A stretch of DNA of 64,000 nt from Hoeflea sp. BAL378. Its GTDB lineage: Bacteria > Pseudomonadota > Alphaproteobacteria > Rhizobiales > Rhizobiaceae. Within the stretch, counting starts at the first letter, position 1. Every line of letters starts with the position of its first letter. The notes beneath the pieces were generated by a model. The model searched no databases and had not been told where the DNA came from. It saw nothing but the letters and a program-made list of their open reading frames with translations. Below, in pieces: positions 54,749 through 63,049 of the stretch. Made by a program: the position numbers and the translations under genes. The stretch spans positions 124,001 to 188,000 of the forward strand of contig NZ_JRJG01000038.1 of the NCBI RefSeq assembly GCF_000759435.1, given 5' to 3'.

Positions 54749-55692
54749 GCCTGTCCCGCCGTCGCTTCATCTGCATCGCCGCGGTGAGCGCGCTGGGCGC
54801 GCATCGCACTATCGCGGCCGACACCATGGGCGCCCGCTGGCAGGGGATCGCGCTGGGCGCCCATGCCGACCTGCGCCTGGTCGGACTGCCCTCGCGCGAG
54901 GCCGAGCGGCTGCTCGGCGCGGCCCGTGGCGAAATCGAGCGGCTGGAACGGATCTTCAGCCTCTACCGCGACGACAGCGCGCTCACCCGCCTCAACGCCA
55001 CGGGCGTTCTGGAGCAGCCCGGACCGGACTTGCTCGAACTGTGTTCGCTGGTTTCCGCCATCCATGCGGCAAGCGGAGGGATGTTCGATCCGAGCATCCA
55101 GCCGCTGTGGACGGCCTATGCGGACGCGAAGGGCGCTCCGGACCGGAAGGCGCTGGACTCCGCGCGCGCGGCGGTCGGATGGACCAGGGTCGAGATTTCC
55201 GCGGACCGGATCCGGCTTGCGCCGGGCGCTGCGCTGACGTTCAACGGCATTGCCCAGGGCTTCATCACCGACCGGGTGGTGGGTCTGCTCAAGTCCCAGG
55301 GCCTCGAGGCCGGGCTGGTGTCGGTGGGCGAGATCTCCGCCGTCGGCGTGTCGCCCACCGGAGAGGACTGGGCGGTGGGGCTGGCCGATCACGAAGATGG
55401 GCTCGCCGACTCCACCATCCATCTGCGCGACCGAGCGGTTGCCACCTCGAGCCCGCGCGGAACCCTGTTCGGGCCGGGCCCGGAGGGGCACATTCTCAAC
55501 CCGGCGACCGGCAGGGCCGCGGCCCCCGCCTGGCGCAGGGTCAGCGTCATCCATCGCTCGGCCGCCCTGGCGGACGGATTGTCCACGGCGGCGGTCCTGC
55601 AGACGGAGTCGGAGCTGCGCGCGATGGCGCGCCGGTTTGCCGGGGTCGCGGTCCACGCGGTGGATCAGCAAGGCCAGAGGCTGGTTGTCTGA
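54745..55692 (+). CDS. nosX: NosX/ApbE-type FMN transferase
   Basis: This 315-residue periplasmic ApbE-family flavin transferase starts with a Tat-type signal (SRRRFICIAA). The FSLYRDDSALTRLN, FNGIAQGFITDRV and SVGEISAVG segments are typical of the family, which attaches FMN to the SGAT threonine of NosR. The position as last gene of nosRZDFYLX fits. The reading frame is complete, and it converges with the LysR gene 24 bases on. Confidence 0.93.
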   Translation: MSLSRRRFICIAAVSALGAHRTIAADTMGARWQGIALGAHADLRLVGLPSREAERLLGAARGEIERLERIFSLYRDDSALTRLNATGVLEQPGPDLLELCSLVSAIHAASGGMFDPSIQPLWTAYADAKGAPDRKALDSARAAVGWTRVEISADRIRLAPGAALTFNGIAQGFITDRVVGLLKSQGLEAGLVSVGEISAVGVSPTGEDWAVGLADHEDGLADSTIHLRDRAVATSSPRGTLFGPGPEGHILNPATGRAAAPAWRRVSVIHRSAALADGLSTAAVLQTESELRAMARRFAGVAVHAVDQQGQRLVV

Positions 55693-55716
55693 TCGGCGTC
55701 GATCGAGAGCGCAGTT

Positions 55717-56676
55717 TCAGGGCGGGCTGTTGCCCCAGACCACGGCGTCCTCGTGGCGCTTGATCAACTGGCGCAGATCGTCGAAGCGGGTGGAGATGTG
55801 GCGCGCCAGTTTCTCCGCGGCGGGAATCCGCGGTCGTCCTTCCAAGCGCAAGATGCCGAGCGTCCGTGTCGGCTGCGGGATTTCCACCGGCAGCACCGTG
55901 ACCTTGCGGTCCCTGCGGTGGGCGAAGACCACCGAATGCGGGAGCACAGTGAGCGCGTCGGTCTCCTCGAGATAATTGAACACGGACAGAAGCGAGCCGC
56001 CGGAATAGCGGATGCTGATCTCGGTCATGCCGATCGACAACAGGATGGCATGCAGGTCTGCCAGCAGCGGCGAACCGGGAAGCGGCGCGATCCAGGGGTA
56101 ATCGATCAGGTCATTGGTGCTCAATCGCCGGCGGCTCAGGAGCGGATGGGTGACGCGGCAGGCGACGATGTTGCGGCCGGGGAGGATCGGCGTGAAGGTG
56201 AGCCCCTTTGCCGCGTCGACGAGACCGAGCGGACAGATGGCAAGATCAAGCTGGTTGGCGACGATGCCTGCGCCCAGTTCGGGAAGATTGCCGTAGGACT
56301 GGTCGACACGGATATCCGGTTCGCGGACCTGGAACTCGCCGATCATGCGGCTGATGAAGGCATCCATGAAGAACGGCACGCCGGCGATGCGGACGGTGCC
56401 GACGGAGCCGGCGCGGAAGCCGAGGATGGTTTCGGAGGCGCGGCGCGAGGCTTCGAGGATGACGCGGCCGTGTTCGGCCAGCTGCTGGCCGATGATGGTC
56501 GGCTCGAGCGGTCGCTTGCCGGGCTTGAACAGGGGCTCGCCGACGCGCTTTTCCAGCGTCGACAGGGTGCGCGACACCGCCGGCTGCGACAGGCCGAGCA
56601 GCAGGGCTGCTTCAGTGACGCTGCCGGTCTCCACGACCGCCGCCAGTTGGGTGAGATGCTTCTCGTCAAGCTTCAT
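55717..56676 (-). CDS. LysR family transcriptional regulator
   Basis: This 319-residue LysR-type regulator has an N-terminal winged helix (ETGSVTEAALLLGLSQPAVSRTLSTLE, of which LSQPAVSRTL is the recognition part) and a periplasmic-binding-protein-like effector domain from about residue 90. It is divergent from the intradiol dioxygenase gene, the usual arrangement for an activator of a ring-cleavage operon. The inducer is probably an aromatic or ring-cleavage product. Confidence 0.92.
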   Translation of the reverse strand: MKLDEKHLTQLAAVVETGSVTEAALLLGLSQPAVSRTLSTLEKRVGEPLFKPGKRPLEPTIIGQQLAEHGRVILEASRRASETILGFRAGSVGTVRIAGVPFFMDAFISRMIGEFQVREPDIRVDQSYGNLPELGAGIVANQLDLAICPLGLVDAAKGLTFTPILPGRNIVACRVTHPLLSRRRLSTNDLIDYPWIAPLPGSPLLADLHAILLSIGMTEISIRYSGGSLLSVFNYLEETDALTVLPHSVVFAHRRDRKVTVLPVEIPQPTRTLGILRLEGRPRIPAAEKLARHISTRFDDLRQLIKRHEDAVVWGNSPP

Positions 56677-56727
56677 ATCAAAATGGTATATTAATCGAGA
56701 AAGAAATAATAGCTGCGCTTCTTCCGT

Positions 56728-56743
56728 GACCTATACTCAGGTC
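56728..56743 (+). promoter_or_regulatory. Inverted repeat before dioxygenase ribosome site
   Basis: GACCT and AGGTC flank ATACTC directly upstream of the GGAGGAGGAG ribosome site of the intradiol dioxygenase. It may be part of a LysR-protected region or an mRNA hairpin that masks the site. Short arms make it uncertain. Confidence 0.3.
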
Positions 56744-56759
56744 GGAGGAGGAGTTTGGG

Positions 56760-57623
56760 ATGGATGTACGGGCGACCGACATAACCATGAAAAGCGCGGC
56801 ATTGGCGTTCGCCGAGCGGCTCCACGCGGCGCCCGACAAGCGCCTGGCCCGTTTCATGGGCGAACTCCTCACTGATTTTGCCGACCTAGCCGACCGCATG
56901 GATATGAGCCGCGACGAATTGCAGGCGGCGATCGGCTTTCTCACCGAGGTGGGCGAGGCCTGTTCCGAGCGCCGCCAGGAATGGGTGCTGCTGGCCGACG
57001 TGCTGGGCCTCACCAGCGCCTTCGAGCGACGCCACGCCAGGCTGCCCGATGAGGCCACGCCCAATACGCTGGCCGGTCCGTTCTACCGGCCGGGGGCGCC
57101 GCGCCGGGCCGACAAGGAAAGCATCTGCCTTGATGGCAAGGGCACGCCCCTGGTGTTTACCGCGCGGTTGCGGAGCAGTGACGGTGGGCCGGTTTCCGCC
57201 GCCCGCATCGAGGTCTGGCATGCCAATGGCGACGGCGTCTACGAGAACCAGGCGCCGGACATGCAGCCCGAGTTCAACCTGCGCGGCACCTACACCTCGG
57301 GACCGGACGGAACGGTGCGCATTTTCACCATCCGTCCCCGCGGCTACCGCATCCCCGACGACGGGCCGGTGGGACGTCTGCTGCGTCAGCTTGGGCTTCC
57401 GGCCACGCGGCCTGCCCATCTGCAGTTCCGGATCTCGGCTTCGGGTTACCGGACGCTGATCACCCACGTCTTCGACAGGAGCGACCCGGCGATTGCCGCC
57501 GACCCCCTGTTCGCCGTCGATCCCGCGCTTCTGGCGGATTTTACCGCGACCCCGGACGGCGGGGTGGCGTGCAGCTTCACGTTCATCCTGGCGCGGGATG
57601 AACACCATCGCAAACAGACATGA
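56760..57623 (+). CDS. Intradiol ring-cleavage dioxygenase, hydroxyquinol 1,2-dioxygenase-like
   Basis: This 287-residue protein has the alpha-helical dimerisation domain (about 20-95) and the catalytic beta-sandwich of non-haem Fe(III) intradiol dioxygenases. Three of the four iron ligands are in place: Tyr161 (ANGDGVY), Tyr196 (RPRGYRIP) and His220 (PAHLQF). The fourth, normally the second His of the HxH motif, is Gln222 (codon CAG at 57423). Hydroxyquinol cleavage to maleylacetate would fit the maleylacetate reductase gene in the same operon. Activity is uncertain because of the lost ligand. GGAGGAGGAG precedes the ATG. It overlaps the next reading frame. Confidence 0.86.
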   Translation: MDVRATDITMKSAALAFAERLHAAPDKRLARFMGELLTDFADLADRMDMSRDELQAAIGFLTEVGEACSERRQEWVLLADVLGLTSAFERRHARLPDEATPNTLAGPFYRPGAPRRADKESICLDGKGTPLVFTARLRSSDGGPVSAARIEVWHANGDGVYENQAPDMQPEFNLRGTYTSGPDGTVRIFTIRPRGYRIPDDGPVGRLLRQLGLPATRPAHLQFRISASGYRTLITHVFDRSDPAIAADPLFAVDPALLADFTATPDGGVACSFTFILARDEHHRKQT

Positions 57624-57640
57624 ACCTTGGGAGAGAGACA

Positions 57641-58606
57641 GTGTCGCAAATCAGCGGATATCATCACCTGACCATGAGCACCGACGGTGCCCAGGAAGAC
57701 TTCGACTTCTTCACCAAAGTGCTGGGGCTTTATTCGGTCAAGCGGACCGTGCTGTTCGATGGCACGATCCCGGTCTACCATCTCTACTACGGGGCGAAGA
57801 ACGGCGATGAATCGACCATCATCACCACCTTCCCGTTCCGCAAGCCGGGCATCTACGGTCGCCGCGGCACCAACCAGTCGAAGGTGGTGCAGCAGTCGAT
57901 CCCCGTCGGCGCCTCGGATTTCTGGATCGAACGGCTCGGCGCGCGCGGCATCGCGGCGCGCAAAACAAGCCGCTTCGGCATCGACCGGGTGGAGTTCACC
58001 CATCCCTGCGGCATCGAGCTGCAACTGGTGGAGAACCCGGCGGACAACCGCATCCCGATCGCCAATCCCGCGCAGGGCATTACCGCCGAGCACGGCATCA
58101 AGGGCATCTATGGCGGCGTCATCGCCGTCACCGACCGCAACGCCATGGACGACTTTCTGACCATCGCCCTGCCGCTCAAGAAGATGGCCGACGACGCCGA
58201 CGGCATGGCCTACGAGGTGCCCAACGCCAACGGGCCGACCAGCGTCGTGGAAGTCACCGAGATCCGGGACCAGCCGCAGGGCACCTGGACGCTGTCGGGC
58301 GGCACGATCCACCATTTCGCGCTCAACACCGGCAACGAGGAAAACCAGTTGAAGCTCCGGGCGCATATCGAAGGCCTGGGTTTCACCGACATTTCCGAAC
58401 AGAAGGACCGCAACTACTTCAAGTCCTGCTATGTGCGCTCGCCCGGCGGCGCCCTGTTCGAGATCGCCTGGACGGTACCCGAAGGCTGGGCCAAGGACGA
58501 GCCGGCGGATGCGATCGGCACCACGCTCGTCTTCCCGCCCTGGTTCGAGGACCGCCGCGAAGAGCTGATGGCCGGGCTGGAGCCCGCCAACTTCCAGAAC
58601 GCCTGA
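57641..58606 (+). CDS. VOC family ring-cleaving dioxygenase, MhqE/PcpA-like
   Basis: This 321-residue protein consists of two vicinal-oxygen-chelate modules. The metal ligands are visible as His in GYHHLTM (residues 6-12), His in GGTIHHFALN near residue 226 and Glu in GALFEIAW near residue 285. Relatives cleave hydroquinones or substituted hydroquinones with Fe(II). GTG 57641 is preferred because GGGAGAGAG precedes it; ATG 57620, overlapping the prior stop, is the alternative. It lies in one operon with an intradiol enzyme, an esterase and maleylacetate reductase. Confidence 0.85.
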   Translation: MSQISGYHHLTMSTDGAQEDFDFFTKVLGLYSVKRTVLFDGTIPVYHLYYGAKNGDESTIITTFPFRKPGIYGRRGTNQSKVVQQSIPVGASDFWIERLGARGIAARKTSRFGIDRVEFTHPCGIELQLVENPADNRIPIANPAQGITAEHGIKGIYGGVIAVTDRNAMDDFLTIALPLKKMADDADGMAYEVPNANGPTSVVEVTEIRDQPQGTWTLSGGTIHHFALNTGNEENQLKLRAHIEGLGFTDISEQKDRNYFKSCYVRSPGGALFEIAWTVPEGWAKDEPADAIGTTLVFPPWFEDRREELMAGLEPANFQNA

Positions 58607-58615
58607 GCCGGCGGG

Positions 58616-59260
58616 ATGGCTGAGACGCTGACATCAGGAGCTTTGGCCGAGACCGCCCGCGCGGTCTGCGTCTTCCTGCACGGGCGCGGTCAGACCGCCG
58701 CGCAGATGCAGGAAGACGTGATCGCACGGCTTGACGCGCCCGATGTGCATTTCGTCCTGCCGCAGTCGCCGGGGTCTGCCTGGTACGACGCCAAGGCGGT
58801 GGATCCGATGACGGAGACCGCCGCCGTGCAGCTCGATGCGGCGCTGGCCCTCGTTCAGGCGGCCATTGCCTCGGCGGAGGAGGCTGTGCCCGGCCGGCCG
58901 CTGGTCATCGCCGGCTTCTCGCAAGGCGCCTGCCTTGCCACCGAGTATCTGCTGCGGGGAGGCAAGGCCGATGCGGCGGCGCTGTTGACCGGATGCCGGG
59001 TCGGCGCGCCGGACTCCGACCTGCCGGAAACGCCGCTGGGCTCGATCCCGGTCTATGTCTCCAACGGCGACGAGGATCCCTGGATCCCGCTCTGGGCATG
59101 GCGGAAGGCCGAGGACGCCCTGATCCGCCAGGGCGCGCGAGTGCGCTCCGAGGTTTTCCCCGGGCGCGGACATCTCGTCTCCGATGACGAAATCGATGCC
59201 TTCTCCGACCTGCTGCGTGCAGTCGCCGAGGGCAAGGACCTTCTGGAGTACCCCAAATGA
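58616..59260 (+). CDS. Phospholipase/carboxylesterase family hydrolase, MhqD-like
   Basis: This 214-residue alpha/beta hydrolase has VCVFLHGRGQTAAQM, the serine elbow GFSQGACLA near residue 102 and the catalytic His in GRGHLVSDDE near residue 182. Homologues stand beside hydroquinone dioxygenases (MhqD with MhqE/MhqO). The substrate is unknown; cleavage of a ring-fission ester or lactone is possible. It overlaps the maleylacetate reductase start by ATGA. Confidence 0.88.
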   Translation: MAETLTSGALAETARAVCVFLHGRGQTAAQMQEDVIARLDAPDVHFVLPQSPGSAWYDAKAVDPMTETAAVQLDAALALVQAAIASAEEAVPGRPLVIAGFSQGACLATEYLLRGGKADAAALLTGCRVGAPDSDLPETPLGSIPVYVSNGDEDPWIPLWAWRKAEDALIRQGARVRSEVFPGRGHLVSDDEIDAFSDLLRAVAEGKDLLEYPK

Positions 59261-60324
59261 CATTGTCCACGGACGGCTTCATCTTCCCCGGCATCTCGAC
59301 CCGCGTCGTCTTCGGCTCCGGGACGATTGCCCGCACAAGCGAAGAGGTGGAGCGTCTGGGCGGCAGCCAAGCCCTGGTGCTGTCGACGCAAAACCAGGCC
59401 GACGAGGCCCGGGCGCTCGCCGACCAACTCGGCGCGCTGTCGGCGGGAACCTTCAGCGAGGCCGCCATGCACACGCCGGTCGAGGTCACCGAAAGGGCGC
59501 TGGACGCGTTCCGGCAGAGCAAGGCTGATTGCGTGGTCTCGATCGGCGGTGGTTCCACCATCGGGCTCGGCAAGGCGATCGCCACCCGCACCGGCGTCGA
59601 TCACATCGCCATTCCCACGACCTATGCCGGCTCGGAGATGACCGACATCCTCGGCGAGACCGAGAACGGGCGCAAGACCACCCGCCGCGACGCCTCGATC
59701 CGCCCGGAGACGGTCATCTACGACGTCGACCTGACGCTGACCCTTCCTGCCGACATGACCGTAACCTCGGCGCTCAACGCCATCGCCCATGGCGTCGAAG
59801 CGCTCTATGCGCCCGACGCCAATCCGGTGACGAGCATGATGGCGGTCGAGGCGATGCGGGCGTTCAAGGCCGGATTGCCGGTGCTCAGGGACGCGCCGCG
59901 CGACCCGGATGCGCGTTCGCTGGTGCTCTATGGTGCCTGGCTGTGCTCGACGGCCTTGGGTTATGTGGCGATGTCGCTGCACCACAAGCTCGCCCACACG
60001 ATCGGCGGCAGCTTCAACACGCCGCATGCCGAGACCCATGCGATCCTGCTGCCGCACACGGCGAGCTTCAACGCAGCGGCGACCGATGCGCTCACGCCGA
60101 TGGAGGAGATCTTCGGCGCCACGCCGGGCGCGGGGCTGTGGGACTTCGCCAAGGCTCAAGGCGCGCCGCTCGGGCTCGCCGATCTCTGCCTGAGCGAAGC
60201 CGATCTTGACACCGCGGCGGAGATCGCCGTGCAGAATTCCTATGCAAATCCGCGGCCCTTCACGCAGGACGACATCCGCGCCCTGCTGCAGGCCGCCTGG
60301 GAGGGGCGGAGGCCCGAACACTGA
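59257..60324 (+). CDS. Maleylacetate reductase
   Basis: This 355-residue iron-type alcohol dehydrogenase fold protein has the NAD-binding SIGGGSTIGLGKAIA segment near residue 90, PTTYAGSEMT and the HKLAHTIGGSFNTPHAETHA region with the metal-site histidines near residue 245. These features are those of maleylacetate reductases, which reduce maleylacetate to 3-oxoadipate with NAD(P)H. It is the step after hydroxyquinol cleavage, which ties the operon to (hydroxy)hydroquinone catabolism. Later 3-oxoadipate genes are not in the window. Confidence 0.92.
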   Translation: MTLSTDGFIFPGISTRVVFGSGTIARTSEEVERLGGSQALVLSTQNQADEARALADQLGALSAGTFSEAAMHTPVEVTERALDAFRQSKADCVVSIGGGSTIGLGKAIATRTGVDHIAIPTTYAGSEMTDILGETENGRKTTRRDASIRPETVIYDVDLTLTLPADMTVTSALNAIAHGVEALYAPDANPVTSMMAVEAMRAFKAGLPVLRDAPRDPDARSLVLYGAWLCSTALGYVAMSLHHKLAHTIGGSFNTPHAETHAILLPHTASFNAAATDALTPMEEIFGATPGAGLWDFAKAQGAPLGLADLCLSEADLDTAAEIAVQNSYANPRPFTQDDIRALLQAAWEGRRPEH

Positions 60325-60351
60325 AACAATCGTTCACGGGAGGAGAAGCAG

Positions 60352-61632
60352 ATGATTACACGCAGACGCATTATCAAGACAGCCGCCGCCGGGGGATTGA
60401 TCGTCGCCGCGGGCGGGCTGGCGATGCCGGCCATCGCCCAGAACAAGAAGATCCGCATCGGCTATGTCAGTCCGCAGACCGGGCCGCTGGCAGGCTTCGC
60501 CGAAGCCGACGCCTTCACCATCGACATGTTCAACCGCTATGCGAAGGAACAGGGGATGGATGTCGAAGTCATCGTCAAGGACAGCCAGTCGAACCCCAAC
60601 CGCGCCGCCGACGTGGCGCAGGAATTGATCATCGACAGCGAGATCAACCTGATGCTGGTGGCCTCTACGCCGGAGACCACCAACCCGGTTTCGACCGTGT
60701 GCGAAAGCGAAGGGGTGCCGACGATCTCGACCAAGGCGCCGTGGCAGCCCTGGTTCATCGGCCAGCAGGGAAATCCGGGCGATCCGGAAAGCTGGAAACC
60801 GTTCGACTTCACCTATCACTATTTCTGGGGTCTTGAAGACGTGATCGCCGTCTTCACCAACATGTGGAACCAGCTCGACACCAACAAGAAGGTGGGCGGG
60901 CTGTTCCCCAATGACGCCGACGGCAATGCCTGGGGCGATCCGAATGTCGGCGTGGCGCCGGGCTTCAAGGCCGCAGGCTACGAGACGGTCGATCCGGGCC
61001 GGTTCCAGAACCTCACCGATGATTTCACCGCGCAGATCAACGCCTTCAAGCAGGCCAATGTCGATATCGTCACCGGCGTGGTGATCCCGCCGGATTTCAC
61101 CACCTTCCGCAACCAGGCGAGCCAGCAGGGCTTCTCGCCCAAGGCGATCACCGTCGCCAAGGCGATCCTGTTCCCGCAATCGGTGGAGACGCTGGGGGCT
61201 GCGGGCCACAATCTGTCGTCCGAGGTCTGGTGGTCGGCCAACCATCCGTTCAAGTCCTCGCTCACCGGCCAGAGCTGCGCGGAACTGGCGGCCGCCTTCA
61301 CCGAGGCGACCGGACGGCCCTGGACCCAGCCGATCGGCTTTGTCCATTCGCTGTTCGAGATGGCGGCCGACGTGATCAAGCGCGCCGATGACCCGACGGA
61401 CGCGGAAGGCGTGGCCGCGACGATCGCCAAGAGCGATCTCAACACCATCGTCGGCCGTGTCGCCTGGAACGGCGAGGGCGTTCCGCCGTTCGCGGCCAAG
61501 AATGTCTGCAAGACGCCTTTGGTCGGCGGCCAGTGGCGCCGCAAGGAGGACGGAACCTTCGACCTCGTGGTTGTCGACAACCAGACCGCGCCCAACATAC
61601 CGACGCAGGGCACGATGGAAGCCCTGACCTGA
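60352..61632 (+). CDS. ABC transporter solute-binding protein, branched-chain amino-acid type
   Basis: This 426-residue periplasmic receptor of the LivJ/Peripla_BP_6 family starts with a Tat-like leader (TRRRIIKTAAAGG) and a cleavage site at AIAQ. The mature part begins KIRIGYVSPQTGPLAG. GGGAGGAG precedes ATG 60352. The operon context suggests an aromatic ligand, since related receptors bind benzoates and phenylpropanoids, but the ligand is not shown by the sequence. A hairpin follows nine bases after the stop. Confidence 0.9.
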   Translation: MITRRRIIKTAAAGGLIVAAGGLAMPAIAQNKKIRIGYVSPQTGPLAGFAEADAFTIDMFNRYAKEQGMDVEVIVKDSQSNPNRAADVAQELIIDSEINLMLVASTPETTNPVSTVCESEGVPTISTKAPWQPWFIGQQGNPGDPESWKPFDFTYHYFWGLEDVIAVFTNMWNQLDTNKKVGGLFPNDADGNAWGDPNVGVAPGFKAAGYETVDPGRFQNLTDDFTAQINAFKQANVDIVTGVVIPPDFTTFRNQASQQGFSPKAITVAKAILFPQSVETLGAAGHNLSSEVWWSANHPFKSSLTGQSCAELAAAFTEATGRPWTQPIGFVHSLFEMAADVIKRADDPTDAEGVAATIAKSDLNTIVGRVAWNGEGVPPFAAKNVCKTPLVGGQWRRKEDGTFDLVVVDNQTAPNIPTQGTMEALT

Positions 61633-61641
61633 CGATCAACC

Positions 61642-61668
61642 GTGCCGCCCCGCGCCGCGGAGCGGCAC
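61642..61668 (+). promoter_or_regulatory. Hairpin after Liv binding-protein gene
   Basis: GTGCCGC and GCGGCAC form a 7-bp outer stem; CCGC and GCGG extend it by four pairs beyond one C-A mismatch, with the loop GCC. It lies between the binding-protein stop and wrbA. Confidence 0.5.
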
Positions 61669-61717
61669 ATTTCCCGTGCGCGGCATCTGCCCGCGTTCCG
61701 GCACAAAGGAGACAGAG

Positions 61718-62308
61718 ATGGCATCCCCCAAGATACTCGTTGCGTTCTACAGCACCTACGGCACCAACCAGGGCGTGGCCGAAGCCGCGCAAGCGGCGGC
61801 GAAGGCGGCCGGCGCCGAAGTCCGGCTCCGCAAATTCGCGGAAACCGCGCCGAAATCCGTCGTCGAAGGCCAGGATGCCTGGAAGGCCCAGGTGGAGCGC
61901 GCGGCCTCGATCGACGAAATCAGCCACGACGACATGCTCTGGGCCGACGGCTATTTCTTCTGCGTGCCGACCCGCTACGGCTCGGCGCCGAGCCAGGTCC
62001 GGGCCTTCATCGACACGCTCGGCCCGCTCTGGATGGAAGGCAAGCTCGCCAACAAGACCTTTACCGCCACCACCAGCGCTCAGAACGCGCATGGCGGCCA
62101 GGAAACCACGCTGATCAGCGTCTACATCACGGCGATGCACTGGGGCGCGATCATCGTGGCGCCCGGATACACCGACCCGAGCATCTTCGAAACCGGCGGC
62201 AATCCATACGGCTTCTCCATGCAGCCGGGCGCAATTGACGACAAGGGCAAGGCCTCGGTGTCGCATCAGGCCAAGCGGCTGGTCGAGATGACCGCGAAGC
62301 TGGTCTGA
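61718..62308 (+). CDS. wrbA: NAD(P)H:quinone oxidoreductase, WrbA type
   Basis: This 196-residue flavodoxin-fold protein has the FMN phosphate loop FYSTYGTNQGVAEAAQ and the PTRYGSAPSQVRAFID segment of WrbA. WrbA reduces quinones by two electrons and so avoids semiquinone formation. AAGGAGACAG precedes ATG 61718. Inside a hydroquinone/hydroxyquinol operon it probably keeps the substrate as quinol for the dioxygenases. It sits between the importer's receptor gene and its ATPase genes. Confidence 0.92.
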   Translation: MASPKILVAFYSTYGTNQGVAEAAQAAAKAAGAEVRLRKFAETAPKSVVEGQDAWKAQVERAASIDEISHDDMLWADGYFFCVPTRYGSAPSQVRAFIDTLGPLWMEGKLANKTFTATTSAQNAHGGQETTLISVYITAMHWGAIIVAPGYTDPSIFETGGNPYGFSMQPGAIDDKGKASVSHQAKRLVEMTAKLV

Positions 62309-62314
62309 TAGCCC

Positions 62315-63049
62315 ATGACCATTCCGGCGGAACCGATCCTGAAACTTGAGGGCGTGTCGAAGCGGTTCGGCGCGCTCACGGTGACGGACGACGTGACGTT
62401 TTCGGTTCCGCCGGGGGAGGCGCTGGGGATCATCGGCCCGAACGGCGCCGGCAAGTCGACGCTGTTCAACCTGATCACCGGCAATCTGCGCGCCGACAGC
62501 GGGTCGATCCTCTTCATGGGCGAGGATGTCACTCGCGTGCCGCCTATGCAGCGCTGTATCGCCGGCGTCGGACGCTCGTTCCAGATCCCGCAGCCCTTCG
62601 ACAAGTTGACCGTTTTCGAGAACCTGCTGGTGGCGGCGACCCACGGCCGGCCCTGCAGCGAGCGCGAGGCGGAACAGGATTGCGCTGCGATCCTCGAGCG
62701 CACCGAGCTGATCGGCTCGGCCAATGTGCTGGCCGGCCGTCTGTCGCTGTTGCAGCGCAAGCGGCTGGAGCTCGCCCGCGCGATGGCAACGGGTCCCAAG
62801 CTGCTGCTGCTCGACGAGATCGCCGGCGGCCTGACCGAGGGCGAGTGCATTGCCCTTGTCGACACCATCCGCTCGCTGCACCGCGAAGGCGTGACCATCA
62901 TCTGGATCGAGCACGTGCTGCACGCGCTCAACCGCGTGGTCGAGCGGCTGCTGGTGCTCGATTTCGGCAAGATCATCGGCCTGGGCGAACCCGAGGCGAT
63001 CATGGCCTCGAGCGAAGTGCGGGAAATCTATCTGGGGATCGAGGTTTGA
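62315..63049 (+). CDS. livG: ABC transporter ATPase, LivG type
   Basis: This 244-residue ATPase has Walker A GPNGAGKST near residue 40, the GVGRSFQIPQPFDKLTVFEN segment typical of LivG and Walker B LLLLDEIAGGL. The ABC signature is degenerate, LSLLQRKRLELARAM, lacking the usual glycines. It pairs with LivF, whose ATG shares one base with its stop. Confidence 0.92.
   Translation: MTIPAEPILKLEGVSKRFGALTVTDDVTFSVPPGEALGIIGPNGAGKSTLFNLITGNLRADSGSILFMGEDVTRVPPMQRCIAGVGRSFQIPQPFDKLTVFENLLVAATHGRPCSEREAEQDCAAILERTELIGSANVLAGRLSLLQRKRLELARAMATGPKLLLLDEIAGGLTEGECIALVDTIRSLHREGVTIIWIEHVLHALNRVVERLLVLDFGKIIGLGEPEAIMASSEVREIYLGIEV

Noticed and set aside
56674-56700. LysR-type T-N11-A box in the AT-rich stretch before the LysR gene
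   Set aside because: Only loose TA-rich symmetry could be seen, and several overlapping placements fit equally badly.
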